Assembly: GCF_007859315.1 (NCBI RefSeq)
Contig: NZ_VOHA01000017.1
Location: forward strand, 82,031-146,030
Length of the DNA: 64,000 bases
Source: Reyranella sp. CPCC 100927
GTDB lineage: Bacteria > Pseudomonadota > Alphaproteobacteria > Reyranellales > Reyranellaceae
Reading direction: 5' to 3'
The notes below the pieces were generated by a model. That model was not told where the DNA came from, searched no databases, and worked only from the letters and a program-made list of their open reading frames with translations. Below are positions 52,744-60,349 of the stretch, piece after piece; position 1 is the stretch's first letter, and each line of letters opens with the position of its first letter. The translations under genes were made by a program, and so were the position numbers.

Positions 52744-53205
52744 ATGCGCCGTTTCCTCGCCGCCGCTGTCGCCCTGCCCTTCCTCGCCGCCGCCGCCCAT
52801 GCCGAGGATCTCGGCTCCGCCAGCTACCGCTTCAAGTGGCTGGGGCCCAACGACCGCATCAAGGTCGAGGTGTTCGACGACCCCGCCGTTCCGGGCGTCG
52901 CCTGCTACCTCTCGCGCGCCGAGACCGGCGGCGTGAAGGGCGCCCTGGGCCTGGCCGAGGATCCCGGCGAGGCGTCGATCGCCTGCCGGCAGGTCGGCCC
53001 GATCGACGTCGAGAAGGCCAAGCGCATCAAGAGCGGCGAGGAGGTCTTCGCCCGCGGCGCCTCGCTGATCTGGAAGAAGACCCAGGTGGTGCGGTTCTAC
53101 GACACCAAGCGCAACGTCCTGGTCTATCTCACGTATACTGACCGCGTGATCGAGGGCAGTCCGCGCAACTCCATCAGCGTGGTGCCGCTGCACCGGCCGC
53201 AATAA
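52744..53205 (+). CDS. creA: CreA-family periplasmic protein
   Basis: 153 aa. Signal peptide FLAAAVALPFLAAAAHAED, then the CreA pattern GSASYRFKWLGPNDRIKVEV, DPAVPGVACYLSRAETGGVK, EASIACRQVGPI and TKRNVLVYLTYTDRVIEGSP. Family members are widespread in proteobacteria and their function is not established. The start is preceded by GGAGG. It lies 30 bp upstream of the DnaK-fragment membrane protein gene, so the two may be co-transcribed. Confidence 0.92.
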   Translation: MRRFLAAAVALPFLAAAAHAEDLGSASYRFKWLGPNDRIKVEVFDDPAVPGVACYLSRAETGGVKGALGLAEDPGEASIACRQVGPIDVEKAKRIKSGEEVFARGASLIWKKTQVVRFYDTKRNVLVYLTYTDRVIEGSPRNSISVVPLHRPQ

Positions 53206-53235
53206 GGCTACTGTCGCAAGGGGGAAGCGACCGAC

Positions 53236-53967
53236 ATGGAACCGATCTGGATCGCCGTCGCCGCGGGCGGCGCTGTGCTGCTGGTCGTCCTGCTGCTGAT
53301 GCTCGGCCGGCGCAAGGAGCGGGTCATCGACATGTCGGCGCCGGTGACGGCGGCCGACGAGAAACCGGTGGCGACCGTGGCGGCCGATACCGCCAATGAG
53401 ACGACGTCCGCAGGGGAAATCCTCGAGTTTCGCGGGCAGCCTGACGCCCTGTGTGGCCTGGCCGACTGGCTGATGGAGGACGCCGCGCGCACGCTGAGCG
53501 TCGATCTGTCGGTCGACCGCGCGGCCATGACCCGCTTGGCGGACGCCGCCGAGAAGGCGTCGGCCGATCTGCTGAGCAGCGGCCACGCTGTGGTCGAGCT
53601 GCCCTACCTCGTGGCCGATGCCAGCGGGCCCAAGCACTACCGGCGCGAGATGACCCGCGAGGAGGCCGAGCTGGGCATGGTCCAGCATGGTCCCTTGCAG
53701 GCCAACGAACTGCTGGCCTGGCGCGGCCGCGACGAACGCACGGTCGAACTGGGCTTGTGGATAGACGCCGAAGCCAGCGACCAGTTCCTGGCCCCGGCCT
53801 CCGTTGTGCGGCTGGCCAACGCCACCGAGCAGGCCATGGCCGACATCGAACGCTCGGGCCGCGCCGTGGTCGACCTGCAGGGCCTGACCACGGATAAGGG
53901 CGTCGCTTTCAATTTCCGCCACGAATTCGACCGCGCGGCGCTCGACGACATGATCGGCACGGGCTGA
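53236..53967 (+). CDS. Membrane-anchored protein with two DnaK subdomain IIB-like repeats
   Basis: 243 aa. An N-terminal anchor (IWIAVAAGGAVLLVVLLLML) is followed by an acidic/Ala linker (about 30-62). Residues about 70-148 closely follow the DnaK ATPase subdomain IIB: RLADAAEKASADLLSSGHAV, then ELPYLVADASGPKHYRREMT, compared with RLKEAAEKAKIELSS and NLPYITADATGPKH in E. coli DnaK. Residues about 165-240 hold a weaker second copy (RLANATEQAMADIERSGRAV, then VDLQGLTTDKGVAFNF). No other Hsp70 parts (phosphate loops, substrate-binding domain) are present, so it cannot be a working chaperone ATPase. Its role is unknown. The stop directly abuts the stop of the convergent dioxygenase-like gene. Confidence 0.75.
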   Translation: MEPIWIAVAAGGAVLLVVLLLMLGRRKERVIDMSAPVTAADEKPVATVAADTANETTSAGEILEFRGQPDALCGLADWLMEDAARTLSVDLSVDRAAMTRLADAAEKASADLLSSGHAVVELPYLVADASGPKHYRREMTREEAELGMVQHGPLQANELLAWRGRDERTVELGLWIDAEASDQFLAPASVVRLANATEQAMADIERSGRAVVDLQGLTTDKGVAFNFRHEFDRAALDDMIGTG

Positions 53968-54729
53968 TCACGCCGCATAGAGGAACGTGCCGAGCAGGAC
54001 CCAGCGGCGGGCGGCGCTGACGCGGCCGGGCTTGGCCACCAGCGGCGTCACGTAGTGCCAGAACGGCAGGCGGTAGGCGCTGACCGTGGCCGGCGCGGCC
54101 ACCGATACCGTCTCGGTGAAATGCCCCGCCCTGGCATAGACCAGCCACTGGTGCGCCACCGCTGGCGCCGCGAGCGACAGGTGGACGTCGATATAGCCGG
54201 CGCGTGCCCGCCGGTTCTTCGGGTGGTGATCGTTGTGCGGTCCGGCATAGTCGCCGGGGCCGTAGCACAGCACCTGCCGGCCCCAGCCGTCGGCGAGATC
54301 GCGGCCGGCGAGCGCAGCGGCGAAGGCACGGAAGCTCTGCGAGCGCAGCATCGTGTCGAGCCCGATGCGCCGCGCGAACCGGGCGCCGGCCTCGCGGGCC
54401 GAATCGAAATACACCGTCGATACCCGCGTCGCCTTGGGCAGCCGCTCGGCGTAGTCCTCGGTCATGTCCCAGATCGTCTCCGGCGGGATCGGCCGGTCGA
54501 TGCGCTCGAGCGCGTCCGTCAGGTGCCGGTCCAGCAGCGCCCGCAGCCGCGCCGCTGCCCGCGCATCGATGAGGTCATCGGCGGCGGCGAACCGGGTGCG
54601 CGGCTCGGCCAGTACGCCGGCCAGCGGGTGCGTGCCCGCCAGAACCCGCCGGCCCTGGCGCGAGAGGATGTCCGCAAACTCGCGGGGGAAGCGGTCGCTC
54701 CTGGGAGCGCGGGCGTCTCGCCCGCTCAT
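53968..54729 (-). CDS. Putative 2-oxoglutarate/Fe(II)-dependent dioxygenase-like protein
   Basis: 253 aa. A double-stranded beta-helix C-terminal half is suggested by CYGPGDYAGPHNDHHPKN (H165, D167), DVHLSLAAPAVAHQWLVYAR, then LPFWHYVTPLV (H225) and ARRWVLLGTFLYA (R241): the H-x-D...H...R pattern of prolyl-hydroxylase-like enzymes. The N-terminal half is helical. The ATG overlaps the stop of the DUF4170 gene (ATGA). The first about ten residues (SGRDARAPRS) are encoded by a GGGAGCGCGGGCG-type repeat, so the true start may be later or the repeat may have supplied it. The substrate is unknown. Confidence 0.7.
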   Translation of the reverse strand: MSGRDARAPRSDRFPREFADILSRQGRRVLAGTHPLAGVLAEPRTRFAAADDLIDARAAARLRALLDRHLTDALERIDRPIPPETIWDMTEDYAERLPKATRVSTVYFDSAREAGARFARRIGLDTMLRSQSFRAFAAALAGRDLADGWGRQVLCYGPGDYAGPHNDHHPKNRRARAGYIDVHLSLAAPAVAHQWLVYARAGHFTETVSVAAPATVSAYRLPFWHYVTPLVAKPGRVSAARRWVLLGTFLYAA

Positions 54730-55130
54730 CCGTTCCCGGCTGTCTGTTCGATCTCGATGCGGTAGCGACACATCGCATCGTCGACGGTGGCCCAGGCGCG
54801 GCCGGACCACGCCTTCTGCGCCTCCTCCGCCGTCGCGAACGGGCCCAGGCGCTCCAGGGTCTTGCCGGCCGCCGGCACCGTGAACGTCGAGTCGGCGTAC
54901 TCGCCGCCCACCACCCAGTAGCGCGTCGGCGCCGCGGCGCCGACCTCCTCGGTCAGGATCGAGTAGCGGCTGTGGGCGTCGTCGACCGTCGCCCAGGCGC
55001 GGCCGGACCATGCCTTCTGTGCCTCCTCGTAGGAGCCGAACGGTCCCACCCGCACCTCGTCCTTGCCGGGCGCGAACCGGGTGAAGGTCGTGTCGCTGTA
55101 TTCGCCGCCGACGACCCAATAGCGCTTCAT
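54726..55130 (-). CDS. Tandem DUF4170 protein
   Basis: 134 aa made of two DUF4170-like repeats of about 67 residues, each starting RYWVVGGEY and containing QKAWSGRAWATVDDA with a final RYxI strand. The two halves are also very similar in DNA sequence (around 54775-54830 and 54976-55031), indicating a recent internal duplication. DUF4170 proteins are typical of alphaproteobacteria and usually single-domain; the function is unknown. The start at 55130 is clear. A very long open frame on the same strand is an extension without support. The stop overlaps the dioxygenase-like gene start. Confidence 0.85.
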   Translation of the reverse strand: MKRYWVVGGEYSDTTFTRFAPGKDEVRVGPFGSYEEAQKAWSGRAWATVDDAHSRYSILTEEVGAAAPTRYWVVGGEYADSTFTVPAAGKTLERLGPFATAEEAQKAWSGRAWATVDDAMCRYRIEIEQTAGNG

Positions 55131-55153
55131 GGCCGTGCCTCCGTTGTCGCCGC

Positions 55154-55894
55154 CTACGTCCGTATCTGGCGGCGTGCTTCCTCGAACCATTCCCGGTCCT
55201 CGGGCAACATGTGTGCCCGCCGCTCCTCGTGGGCACCCACGACGTCGGCGAACAGTTCCTGCGCCCGCGTCATCTGGCCCAGCGTCTGCAGCATCAGCGC
55301 GAAGCGCACCTTGGCCTCGGGACCGGGATAGGTGGGAATCAGCGACTCGTACTCCTCGACCGCCTGCTGCGTATCGCCCATCGCCTCGACCGTACGAGCG
55401 TAGAGCAGATGGCCTTCGCGCGAGACGTAACCCGGATGATGCTCCTGCACACTGTCCAGTGACTGGCGCGCGGCGGCGTAATCGCCCTTGCCGAACTCGG
55501 CACGCGCCCGGCCGATCAGCAGCGCCGGGTCGTTCGCGTAAAGCCCGGTCATCACCCGGCTGTAGAGTCCGACCGCCTCGTCGTAGAGGCCGCGCCGCAC
55601 CAGCTCCTCGGCCAGGTCGATGGCGTTCTTGGGCGTCCCGGCGCGGTCGAAGGCCTTGGCCCGCTCGCGCAGCTCCTTGTCCGGGTCGAGGGTACGGCGC
55701 ACGTTGGCTACCGCCTTGCGGCCCGCCGGCGTGCCGCCCAGCCCGGGCAGCACCTCGAACAGGAAAAACGCCAGGGCGCCGACGCCGGGCGCGAATATCA
55801 CGACGAACGTCCACCACCGCGGATAGCCGTTCCGAAGGATATGGATGATGGCGATGATGTCGATGGCGAGCAGGATTACGCCCAGCAGCGGCAC
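55154..55894 (-). CDS. TPR protein with two-helix membrane anchor
   Basis: 246 aa. The first about 55 residues carry two membrane helices (LLGVILLAIDIIAIIHILRN and WWTFVVIFAPGVGALAFFLF), like the PLDc_N/cardiolipin-synthase-type N-terminus. The rest is helical TPR repeats (EELVRRGLYDEAVGLYSRVM, ALLIGRARAEFGKGDYAAAR, YARTVEAMGDTQQAVEEYES, VRFALMLQTLGQMTRAQELF). It probably faces the cytoplasm and scaffolds protein contacts at the membrane. It is upstream of the DUF4170 gene on the same strand (23 bp apart), suggesting a three-gene unit with the dioxygenase-like gene. Confidence 0.82.
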   Translation of the reverse strand: MPLLGVILLAIDIIAIIHILRNGYPRWWTFVVIFAPGVGALAFFLFEVLPGLGGTPAGRKAVANVRRTLDPDKELRERAKAFDRAGTPKNAIDLAEELVRRGLYDEAVGLYSRVMTGLYANDPALLIGRARAEFGKGDYAAARQSLDSVQEHHPGYVSREGHLLYARTVEAMGDTQQAVEEYESLIPTYPGPEAKVRFALMLQTLGQMTRAQELFADVVGAHEERRAHMLPEDREWFEEARRQIRT

Positions 55895-56060
55895 CGGTAC
55901 TCTCCCCCAAAATATGGCCGGACCATAGTGAGCGTTGCGGCCACGTCAACCGACCTGCGATACAATGCCGGTGTGGACAGGATTCGACCCCGCTGCGAAA
56001 ATCACCGTCAGTCGATCGTAGCAGGACGGGTGCCGCGCAACCATGCCAGAGGAGACCACG

Positions 56061-56591
56061 ATGATCCGCTTCAACCGTATGCGCCGACACCTGAGCGCGC
56101 TGGTGATCGCCGGCGCGGCGGCTGTGGGCAGTGCCCTGCTGCCGGCGCCGGCCTCGGCGCAGATCCTCGGCCTGGTCGATGACAGCGGCGTCGTCCCGCA
56201 GGATATGTCCAGGCTCCTGCAAAAATGGGGCTATCGCGCCGAACTCAAGACCGACCAGCAGGGCGAGCCCGAGATCGTGAGCGCGTTGGAAGGCCTCACC
56301 TTCGTGGTCTTCTTCTACGACTGCAACCGGGCCCAGAAGGGCAAGTGCCTGAGCTACCAGTTCTGGGCCGGCTTCCGCGATCTCAACCCGCCGGTCACGC
56401 TGGAAAAGCTCAATGAGTGGAACGAGAAGCAGCGCTGGACCATGACCTCGACCGACGGCAATGGCCGCGTGCGCCTGAAGATGAGCGTCAATCCGCGCGG
56501 CACCGACCTCGAGGCCAACTTCAAGAACTGGCTGAACTGGTGGCAGCGCTCGCTGAGCGATTTCAAGAAGCACATCAATTTCCGCGGCTGA
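56061..56591 (+). CDS. Exported YbjN-domain protein
   Basis: 176 aa. Signal peptide (LSALVIAGAAAVGSALLPAP, ASAQ) followed by a YbjN-type fold: MSRLLQKWGYRAELKTDQQG, EPEIVSALEGLTFVVFFYDC, QFWAGFRDLNPPVTLEKLNE and FKNWLNWWQRSLSDFKK. YbjN-like proteins fold like type III secretion chaperones, but secreted versions like this have no known role. The start at 56061 has AGGAG six bases upstream. Confidence 0.88.
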   Translation: MIRFNRMRRHLSALVIAGAAAVGSALLPAPASAQILGLVDDSGVVPQDMSRLLQKWGYRAELKTDQQGEPEIVSALEGLTFVVFFYDCNRAQKGKCLSYQFWAGFRDLNPPVTLEKLNEWNEKQRWTMTSTDGNGRVRLKMSVNPRGTDLEANFKNWLNWWQRSLSDFKKHINFRG

Positions 56592-56610
56592 TAGCGGCGC
56601 TGCGACCTTT

Positions 56611-56738
56611 ACCTTCCCCCGCCTGCGGGGGAAGGTGGCGCGTAGCGTCGGATGGGGGATGTCGCCACCGAGGCAACGCCGGTTGATAGGCCCCCCATCC
56701 GCCCTTCGGGCACCTTCCCCCGCCAGCGGGGGAAGGTA
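56611..56738. repeat. Composite palindromic repeat, copy 2
   Basis: It begins ACCTTCCCCCGCCTGCGGGG and ends CCGCCAGCGGGGGAAGGT, with complementary inner segments (GGATGGGGG and CCCCCCATCC). It lies in the gap between the YbjN gene and ubiD and ends 18 bp before the ubiD ATG. Confidence 0.85.
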
Positions 56739-56756
56739 AAGACACGACGACAGAAC

Positions 56757-58298
56757 ATGCCCTACGCCTCGCTGCGCGACTTCATGGACCGGCTGGAACG
56801 CGAGGGCCGGCTGGCGCGCGTGAAGACGCCGGTCTCGCCGGTGCTGGAGATGACCGAGATCCAGACCCGGCTGCTGGCCACGCAGGGCCCCGCCGTGCTG
56901 TTCGAGAACGTCACCCGGCCGGACGGCGGCGGCCGCTACGACATGCCGGTGCTGGTGAACCTGTTCGGCACCGTCGAGCGGGTGGCCTGGGGCATGGACC
57001 GCACGCCGGCCGAGCTGCGCCAGGTCGGCGAGACCCTGGCCTTCCTGCGCCAGCCCGAGCCGCCGGGCGGCTGGCGCGAGGCGCTCGACATGCTGCCGCT
57101 GCTGCGCACGGTGATGGCGATGAAGCCGCGCACGGTGGGTAGCCTGCTGGGTGGCAGCGCGCCGTGCCAGGAGATCGTGCTGACCGGCAACGACATCGAC
57201 CTCGGCCGCCTGCCGATCCAGACCTGCTGGCCGGGCGAGCCGGCGCCGCTGATCACCTGGCCGTTGATCGTCACCCAGGGGCCCGCCCCCAAGAGCGACC
57301 GCCAGGACAGCTACAACCTCGGCATCTACCGCATGCAGGTGACGGGGCGGAACACCACCCTGATGCGCTGGCTGAAGCATCGCGGCGGTGCCCAGCACCA
57401 CCGGCGCTGGCAGGCCTCGGGCAAGCGCGAGCCGCTGCCGGCCGCTGCCGTGATCGGCGCCGATCCCGGCACCATCCTGGCGGCGGTGACGCCGGTGCCC
57501 GACACCTTGTCGGAGTACCAGTTCGCCGGCCTGCTGCGTGGCCGCAAGGTCGACCTGGTCGACTGCAAGACCGTGCCGCTGAAGGTGCCGGCCGAGGCCG
57601 AGATCGTGCTCGAGGGCCATGTCTCGCTCGACGACTATGGCGATGAAGGCCCGTACGGCGACCACACCGGCTACTACAACAGCGTCGAGAAATTCCCCGT
57701 CTTCACCATCAGCGCCATCACCATGCGGCGCCAGCCGATCTACCTCTCGACCTTCACCGGCCGGCCGCCGGACGAGCCGTCGGTGCTGGGCGAAGCGCTG
57801 AACGAGGTGTTCATCCCGCTGCTGCAGCAGCAGTTCCCCGAGATCGTCGACTTCTGGCTGCCGCCCGAGGGCTGCTCCTACCGCATCGCCGTGGTGTCGA
57901 TGAAGAAGGCCTACGCCGGCCACGCCAAGCGCGTGATGATGGGCGTGTGGTCGTACCTGCGGCAGTTCATGTACACCAAGTGGGTGATCGTGGTGGACGA
58001 CGACATCGATGCGCGCGACTGGAAGGACGTGATGTGGGCGCTCTCCACCCGCATGGACCCGGCGCGCGACATCACCGTGGTCGAGAACACGCCGATCGAC
58101 TACCTCGACTTCGCGAGCCCGGTGTCGGGCCTGGGCTCGAAGATCGGACTCGATGCGACCAACAAGTGGCCGGGCGAGAGCCACCGCGAGTGGGGCACGC
58201 AGATCGCGATGGACGACGCCGTGGTGAAGAAGATCGACGCGCTGTGGCCCGAGCTCGGCCTGCCGGGCAGTGGGAAGAAGATCTGGAAGACGCGGTGA
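56757..58298 (+). CDS. ubiD: 4-hydroxy-3-polyprenylbenzoate decarboxylase UbiD
   Basis: Prenylated-FMN-dependent decarboxylase of ubiquinone synthesis, acting after UbiA. 513 aa. Visible features: [51 protein letters not shown], and the catalytic region [12 protein letters not shown] with the conserved Glu. The C-terminal IRxxW-type region includes [20 protein letters not shown]. The start at 56757 is clear; earlier codons lie in the repeat element. The flavin prenyltransferase UbiX is not in the window. Confidence 0.95.
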   Translation: MPYASLRDFMDRLEREGRLARVKTPVSPVLEMTEIQTRLLATQGPAVLFENVTRPDGGGRYDMPVLVNLFGTVERVAWGMDRTPAELRQVGETLAFLRQPEPPGGWREALDMLPLLRTVMAMKPRTVGSLLGGSAPCQEIVLTGNDIDLGRLPIQTCWPGEPAPLITWPLIVTQGPAPKSDRQDSYNLGIYRMQVTGRNTTLMRWLKHRGGAQHHRRWQASGKREPLPAAAVIGADPGTILAAVTPVPDTLSEYQFAGLLRGRKVDLVDCKTVPLKVPAEAEIVLEGHVSLDDYGDEGPYGDHTGYYNSVEKFPVFTISAITMRRQPIYLSTFTGRPPDEPSVLGEALNEVFIPLLQQQFPEIVDFWLPPEGCSYRIAVVSMKKAYAGHAKRVMMGVWSYLRQFMYTKWVIVVDDDIDARDWKDVMWALSTRMDPARDITVVENTPIDYLDFASPVSGLGSKIGLDATNKWPGESHREWGTQIAMDDAVVKKIDALWPELGLPGSGKKIWKTR

Positions 58299-58302
58299 TT
58301 TT

Positions 58303-58431
58303 ACCTTCCCCCGCTTGCGGGGGAAGGTGCCCGAAGGGCGGATGGGGGGTGCCCGACACACACGCCGCCTGACCGCTATGCACCCCCATCCGGCGCTACG
58401 CGCCACCTTCCCCCGCGAAGCGGGGGAAGGT
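58303..58431. repeat. Composite palindromic repeat, copy 3
   Basis: It starts ACCTTCCCCCGCTTGCGGGG and ends CGCGAAGCGGGGGAAGGT. Inner segments GGGCGGATGGGGGGTGC and GCACCCCCATCCGGCG pair. It fills the gap between ubiD and the desulfhydrase gene and may act as a transcription stop or mRNA stabiliser. Confidence 0.87.
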
Positions 58432-58442
58432 ATTGCGGAGCG

Positions 58443-59453
58443 ATGAACACCCTCCTCGACAAGCTCTCTGCCTTCCCGCGCGTGCGGCTCGCGCATCTGC
58501 CGACGGCGGTCGAGCCGCTCGATCGGTTGCGGGCGCATCTGGGGGCGGCGCCGCGGCTGTGGATCAAGCGCGACGACTGCACCGGGCTGGGGCTGGGCGG
58601 CAACAAGGTGCGCAAGCTCGAGTTCGTGATGGCCGAGGCGCTGGCGCAGGGCGCCGATGCCGTCGTGTCGGGCGGCGTGGTGCAGTCCAACCACATCCGC
58701 CAGACCGCGGCGGCCGCCGCCAAGCTGGGGCTGGAGTGCCATCTCGCGGTGATGACCGGGCGCGTGCCCAAGGTCGATCCCGACTACAACGATACCGGCA
58801 ACATCCTGCTCGACCGCCTGTTCGGCGCCCACTGCGTGATGCTGGACTGGAAGGCCGACCGCAACGCGGTGATCGCAAGCCTGATCGACGGGCTGAAGGC
58901 GCGCGGGCGCAAGCCCTACATGGTGCCCTACGGTGCCTCCAGTGCGCTGGGCGCCATGGGCTTCGTGCTGGCGGCGATCGAGCTGCTTGACCAGGCGCGC
59001 GCGCTGGGTACGCGCTTCACCCATGTCGTGCACGCCTCGGGCAGTGCCGGCACGCAGGCCGGACTCGCGGTCGGGCTCGCGGCGCTGGCGCCGCACGTCG
59101 AACTGCTCGGCCTCGACATCGACGCCGAGCCCGAGCGTGTCGAACGCGACGTCATGCGCGTGGCGCACGAGGCGGCGGCGATGCTTGATGTGTCCCTGCA
59201 TGATCGATCCATCGCAGTGGTGCCGGGCTATGCCGGCACGGGCTACGGGTTGCCGACCGACGGCATGCTCGAAGCGGTGAAGCTGGGCGCGCGGCTGGAG
59301 GGGCTGGTGCTCGACCCGGTCTATGCCGGCAAGGGCTTCGCGGGGTTCATCGATCTCGTGCGCCAGGGGCGGTTCGGCAAGGACGACAACGTGGTGTTCT
59401 GGCACACCGGCGGCGCCCCCGCGTTGTTTGCGTATCGGTCACTGTTTTCGTGA
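58443..59453 (+). CDS. dcyD: D-cysteine desulfhydrase / ACC deaminase-family PLP enzyme
   Basis: Pyridoxal-phosphate enzyme of fold type II, 336 aa. The PLP lysine is in LGLGGNKVRKLEFVMAEAL, followed by VSGGVVQSNHIRQTAAAAAK. The glycine-rich phosphate loop is in VVHASGSAGTQAGLAVGLAA. The family includes D-cysteine desulfhydrase, ACC deaminase and L-cysteate sulfo-lyase; the first is the best general match, but substrate choice cannot be proved from sequence. GGAG lies a few bases before the ATG. Confidence 0.87.
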   Translation: MNTLLDKLSAFPRVRLAHLPTAVEPLDRLRAHLGAAPRLWIKRDDCTGLGLGGNKVRKLEFVMAEALAQGADAVVSGGVVQSNHIRQTAAAAAKLGLECHLAVMTGRVPKVDPDYNDTGNILLDRLFGAHCVMLDWKADRNAVIASLIDGLKARGRKPYMVPYGASSALGAMGFVLAAIELLDQARALGTRFTHVVHASGSAGTQAGLAVGLAALAPHVELLGLDIDAEPERVERDVMRVAHEAAAMLDVSLHDRSIAVVPGYAGTGYGLPTDGMLEAVKLGARLEGLVLDPVYAGKGFAGFIDLVRQGRFGKDDNVVFWHTGGAPALFAYRSLFS

Positions 59454-59484
59454 TCCATCAACGCTCTAGTGATAGACTATTGTC

Positions 59485-59799
59485 ATGTCCGAGCCTGATC
59501 TCGCTCTCGTCCGCGAGTTCAAGCGCCGCGCCGAAGCGGCGCTGCCTGGCCGCGTCGCGCGGGTCGTGCTCTATGGCTCGCGTGCGCGCAATGAAGCGCG
59601 GCCCGACTCGGATTGGGATGTGGCTGTGTTCGTTCGTGGCAAGCCGACGACCAACGACCGAGACACCCTGTCTGACATCGGTTTCGATCTGCTGATGGAA
59701 CATGGTCAATATATTCAACCAATCGCACTCGATCTGGCACGCGCCGGTGAAGAGTCGTGGTTCGTCGAAAACGTAGAACGTGACGGGATCGCTGCATGA
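59485..59799 (+). CDS. MNT-type nucleotidyltransferase (antitoxin-like)
   Basis: 104 aa minimal nucleotidyltransferase. The catalytic motif is intact: YGSRARNEARPDSDWDVAVF with G31, S32, D43 and D45. It overlaps the following HEPN gene by four bases (ATGA). In characterised HEPN-MNT pairs, the MNT protein neutralises the HEPN RNase by AMP-ylating it. Upstream DNA (59460-59484) is AT-richer and may contain the promoter. Confidence 0.88.
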   Translation: MSEPDLALVREFKRRAEAALPGRVARVVLYGSRARNEARPDSDWDVAVFVRGKPTTNDRDTLSDIGFDLLMEHGQYIQPIALDLARAGEESWFVENVERDGIAA

Positions 59800-60173
59800 G
59801 GCCTGAAGCGGCGCGGCGACTCGCCAAGGCCGAGCGATTTCTCCACCAAGCAACAATCCTGGACGAGACGGTGATGACGGAAACCGTCATCCATGGCGCG
59901 TACTACGCGATGTTTCATGCCGCCGCGGCGGTCCTCCTTGAGCGAACCGGCAAGGCGCCGAAGACTCACGCGGCGATGGTCGGCCAATTCAGCGGCATCG
60001 CACGTACGGCCGGCAAAGACGCTGAGCTGCTGGCGCGCCGCTTCAACAGAGCAGAAAGCCGGCGGTTGATCGCCGACTACGACGACGTCCCGGCCGAAGA
60101 GGATGACGCCGCCAGCGTTCGAGCCAGTGCCATCGAATTCCTGGCTCTTTGTCGCAGGTTGCTCGGGGTATGA
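59796..60173 (+). CDS. HEPN-domain protein (UPF0332 type, toxin-like)
   Basis: 125 aa, all helical. HEPN pattern: AAARRLAKAERFLHQATILD-like first helix (EAARRLAKAERFLHQA), TVIHGAYYAMFHAAAAVLLE, KTHAAMVGQFSGIARTAG and the last helix ASAIEFLALCRRLLG. The canonical RNase motif R-x4-6-H is not clearly preserved (R-x7-H only, in ERTGKAPKTH), so catalytic activity is uncertain. It is paired with the MNT gene by a 4-bp overlap. It is followed by a palindromic repeat that separates it from the convergent stress-protein gene. Confidence 0.85.
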   Translation: MRPEAARRLAKAERFLHQATILDETVMTETVIHGAYYAMFHAAAAVLLERTGKAPKTHAAMVGQFSGIARTAGKDAELLARRFNRAESRRLIADYDDVPAEEDDAASVRASAIEFLALCRRLLGV

Positions 60174-60202
60174 ACGGTTCTCCTCTCCACGTTGAGTCGT
60201 CA

Positions 60203-60346
60203 CCTCTCCCGCGAGCGGGAGAGGTCGACGGGAGCGCGCAGCGACCGGAGGGTGAGGGGCTGAGGACCAGGCGCCTCGTCCTTGATCCCTCACCCTCCCA
60301 CGCTTCGCGTGGTCCTCTCCCTCTCCCGATTGCCGGAGAGGGGCTT
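60203..60346. repeat. Composite palindromic repeat, divergent type
   Basis: It begins CACCTCTCCCGCGAGCGGGA and ends in CCCTCTCCCGATTGCCGGAG. Inner segments GAGGGTGAGGGGC and GATCCCTCACCCTC pair. It is related in layout, not in sequence, to the copies at 51.6, 56.6, 58.3 and 61.3 kb. It lies between the convergent HEPN and stress-protein genes. Confidence 0.7.
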
Positions 60347-60349
60347 TCA

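Noticed and set aside
54726..59405. A minus-strand open frame of about 1,559 codons
   Set aside because: Only its last 134 codons (the tandem DUF4170 gene) have a family pattern and a start. The rest is antisense to ubiD, the YbjN gene and the desulfhydrase gene, is low-complexity in His/Arg/Gln, and arises from high GC.
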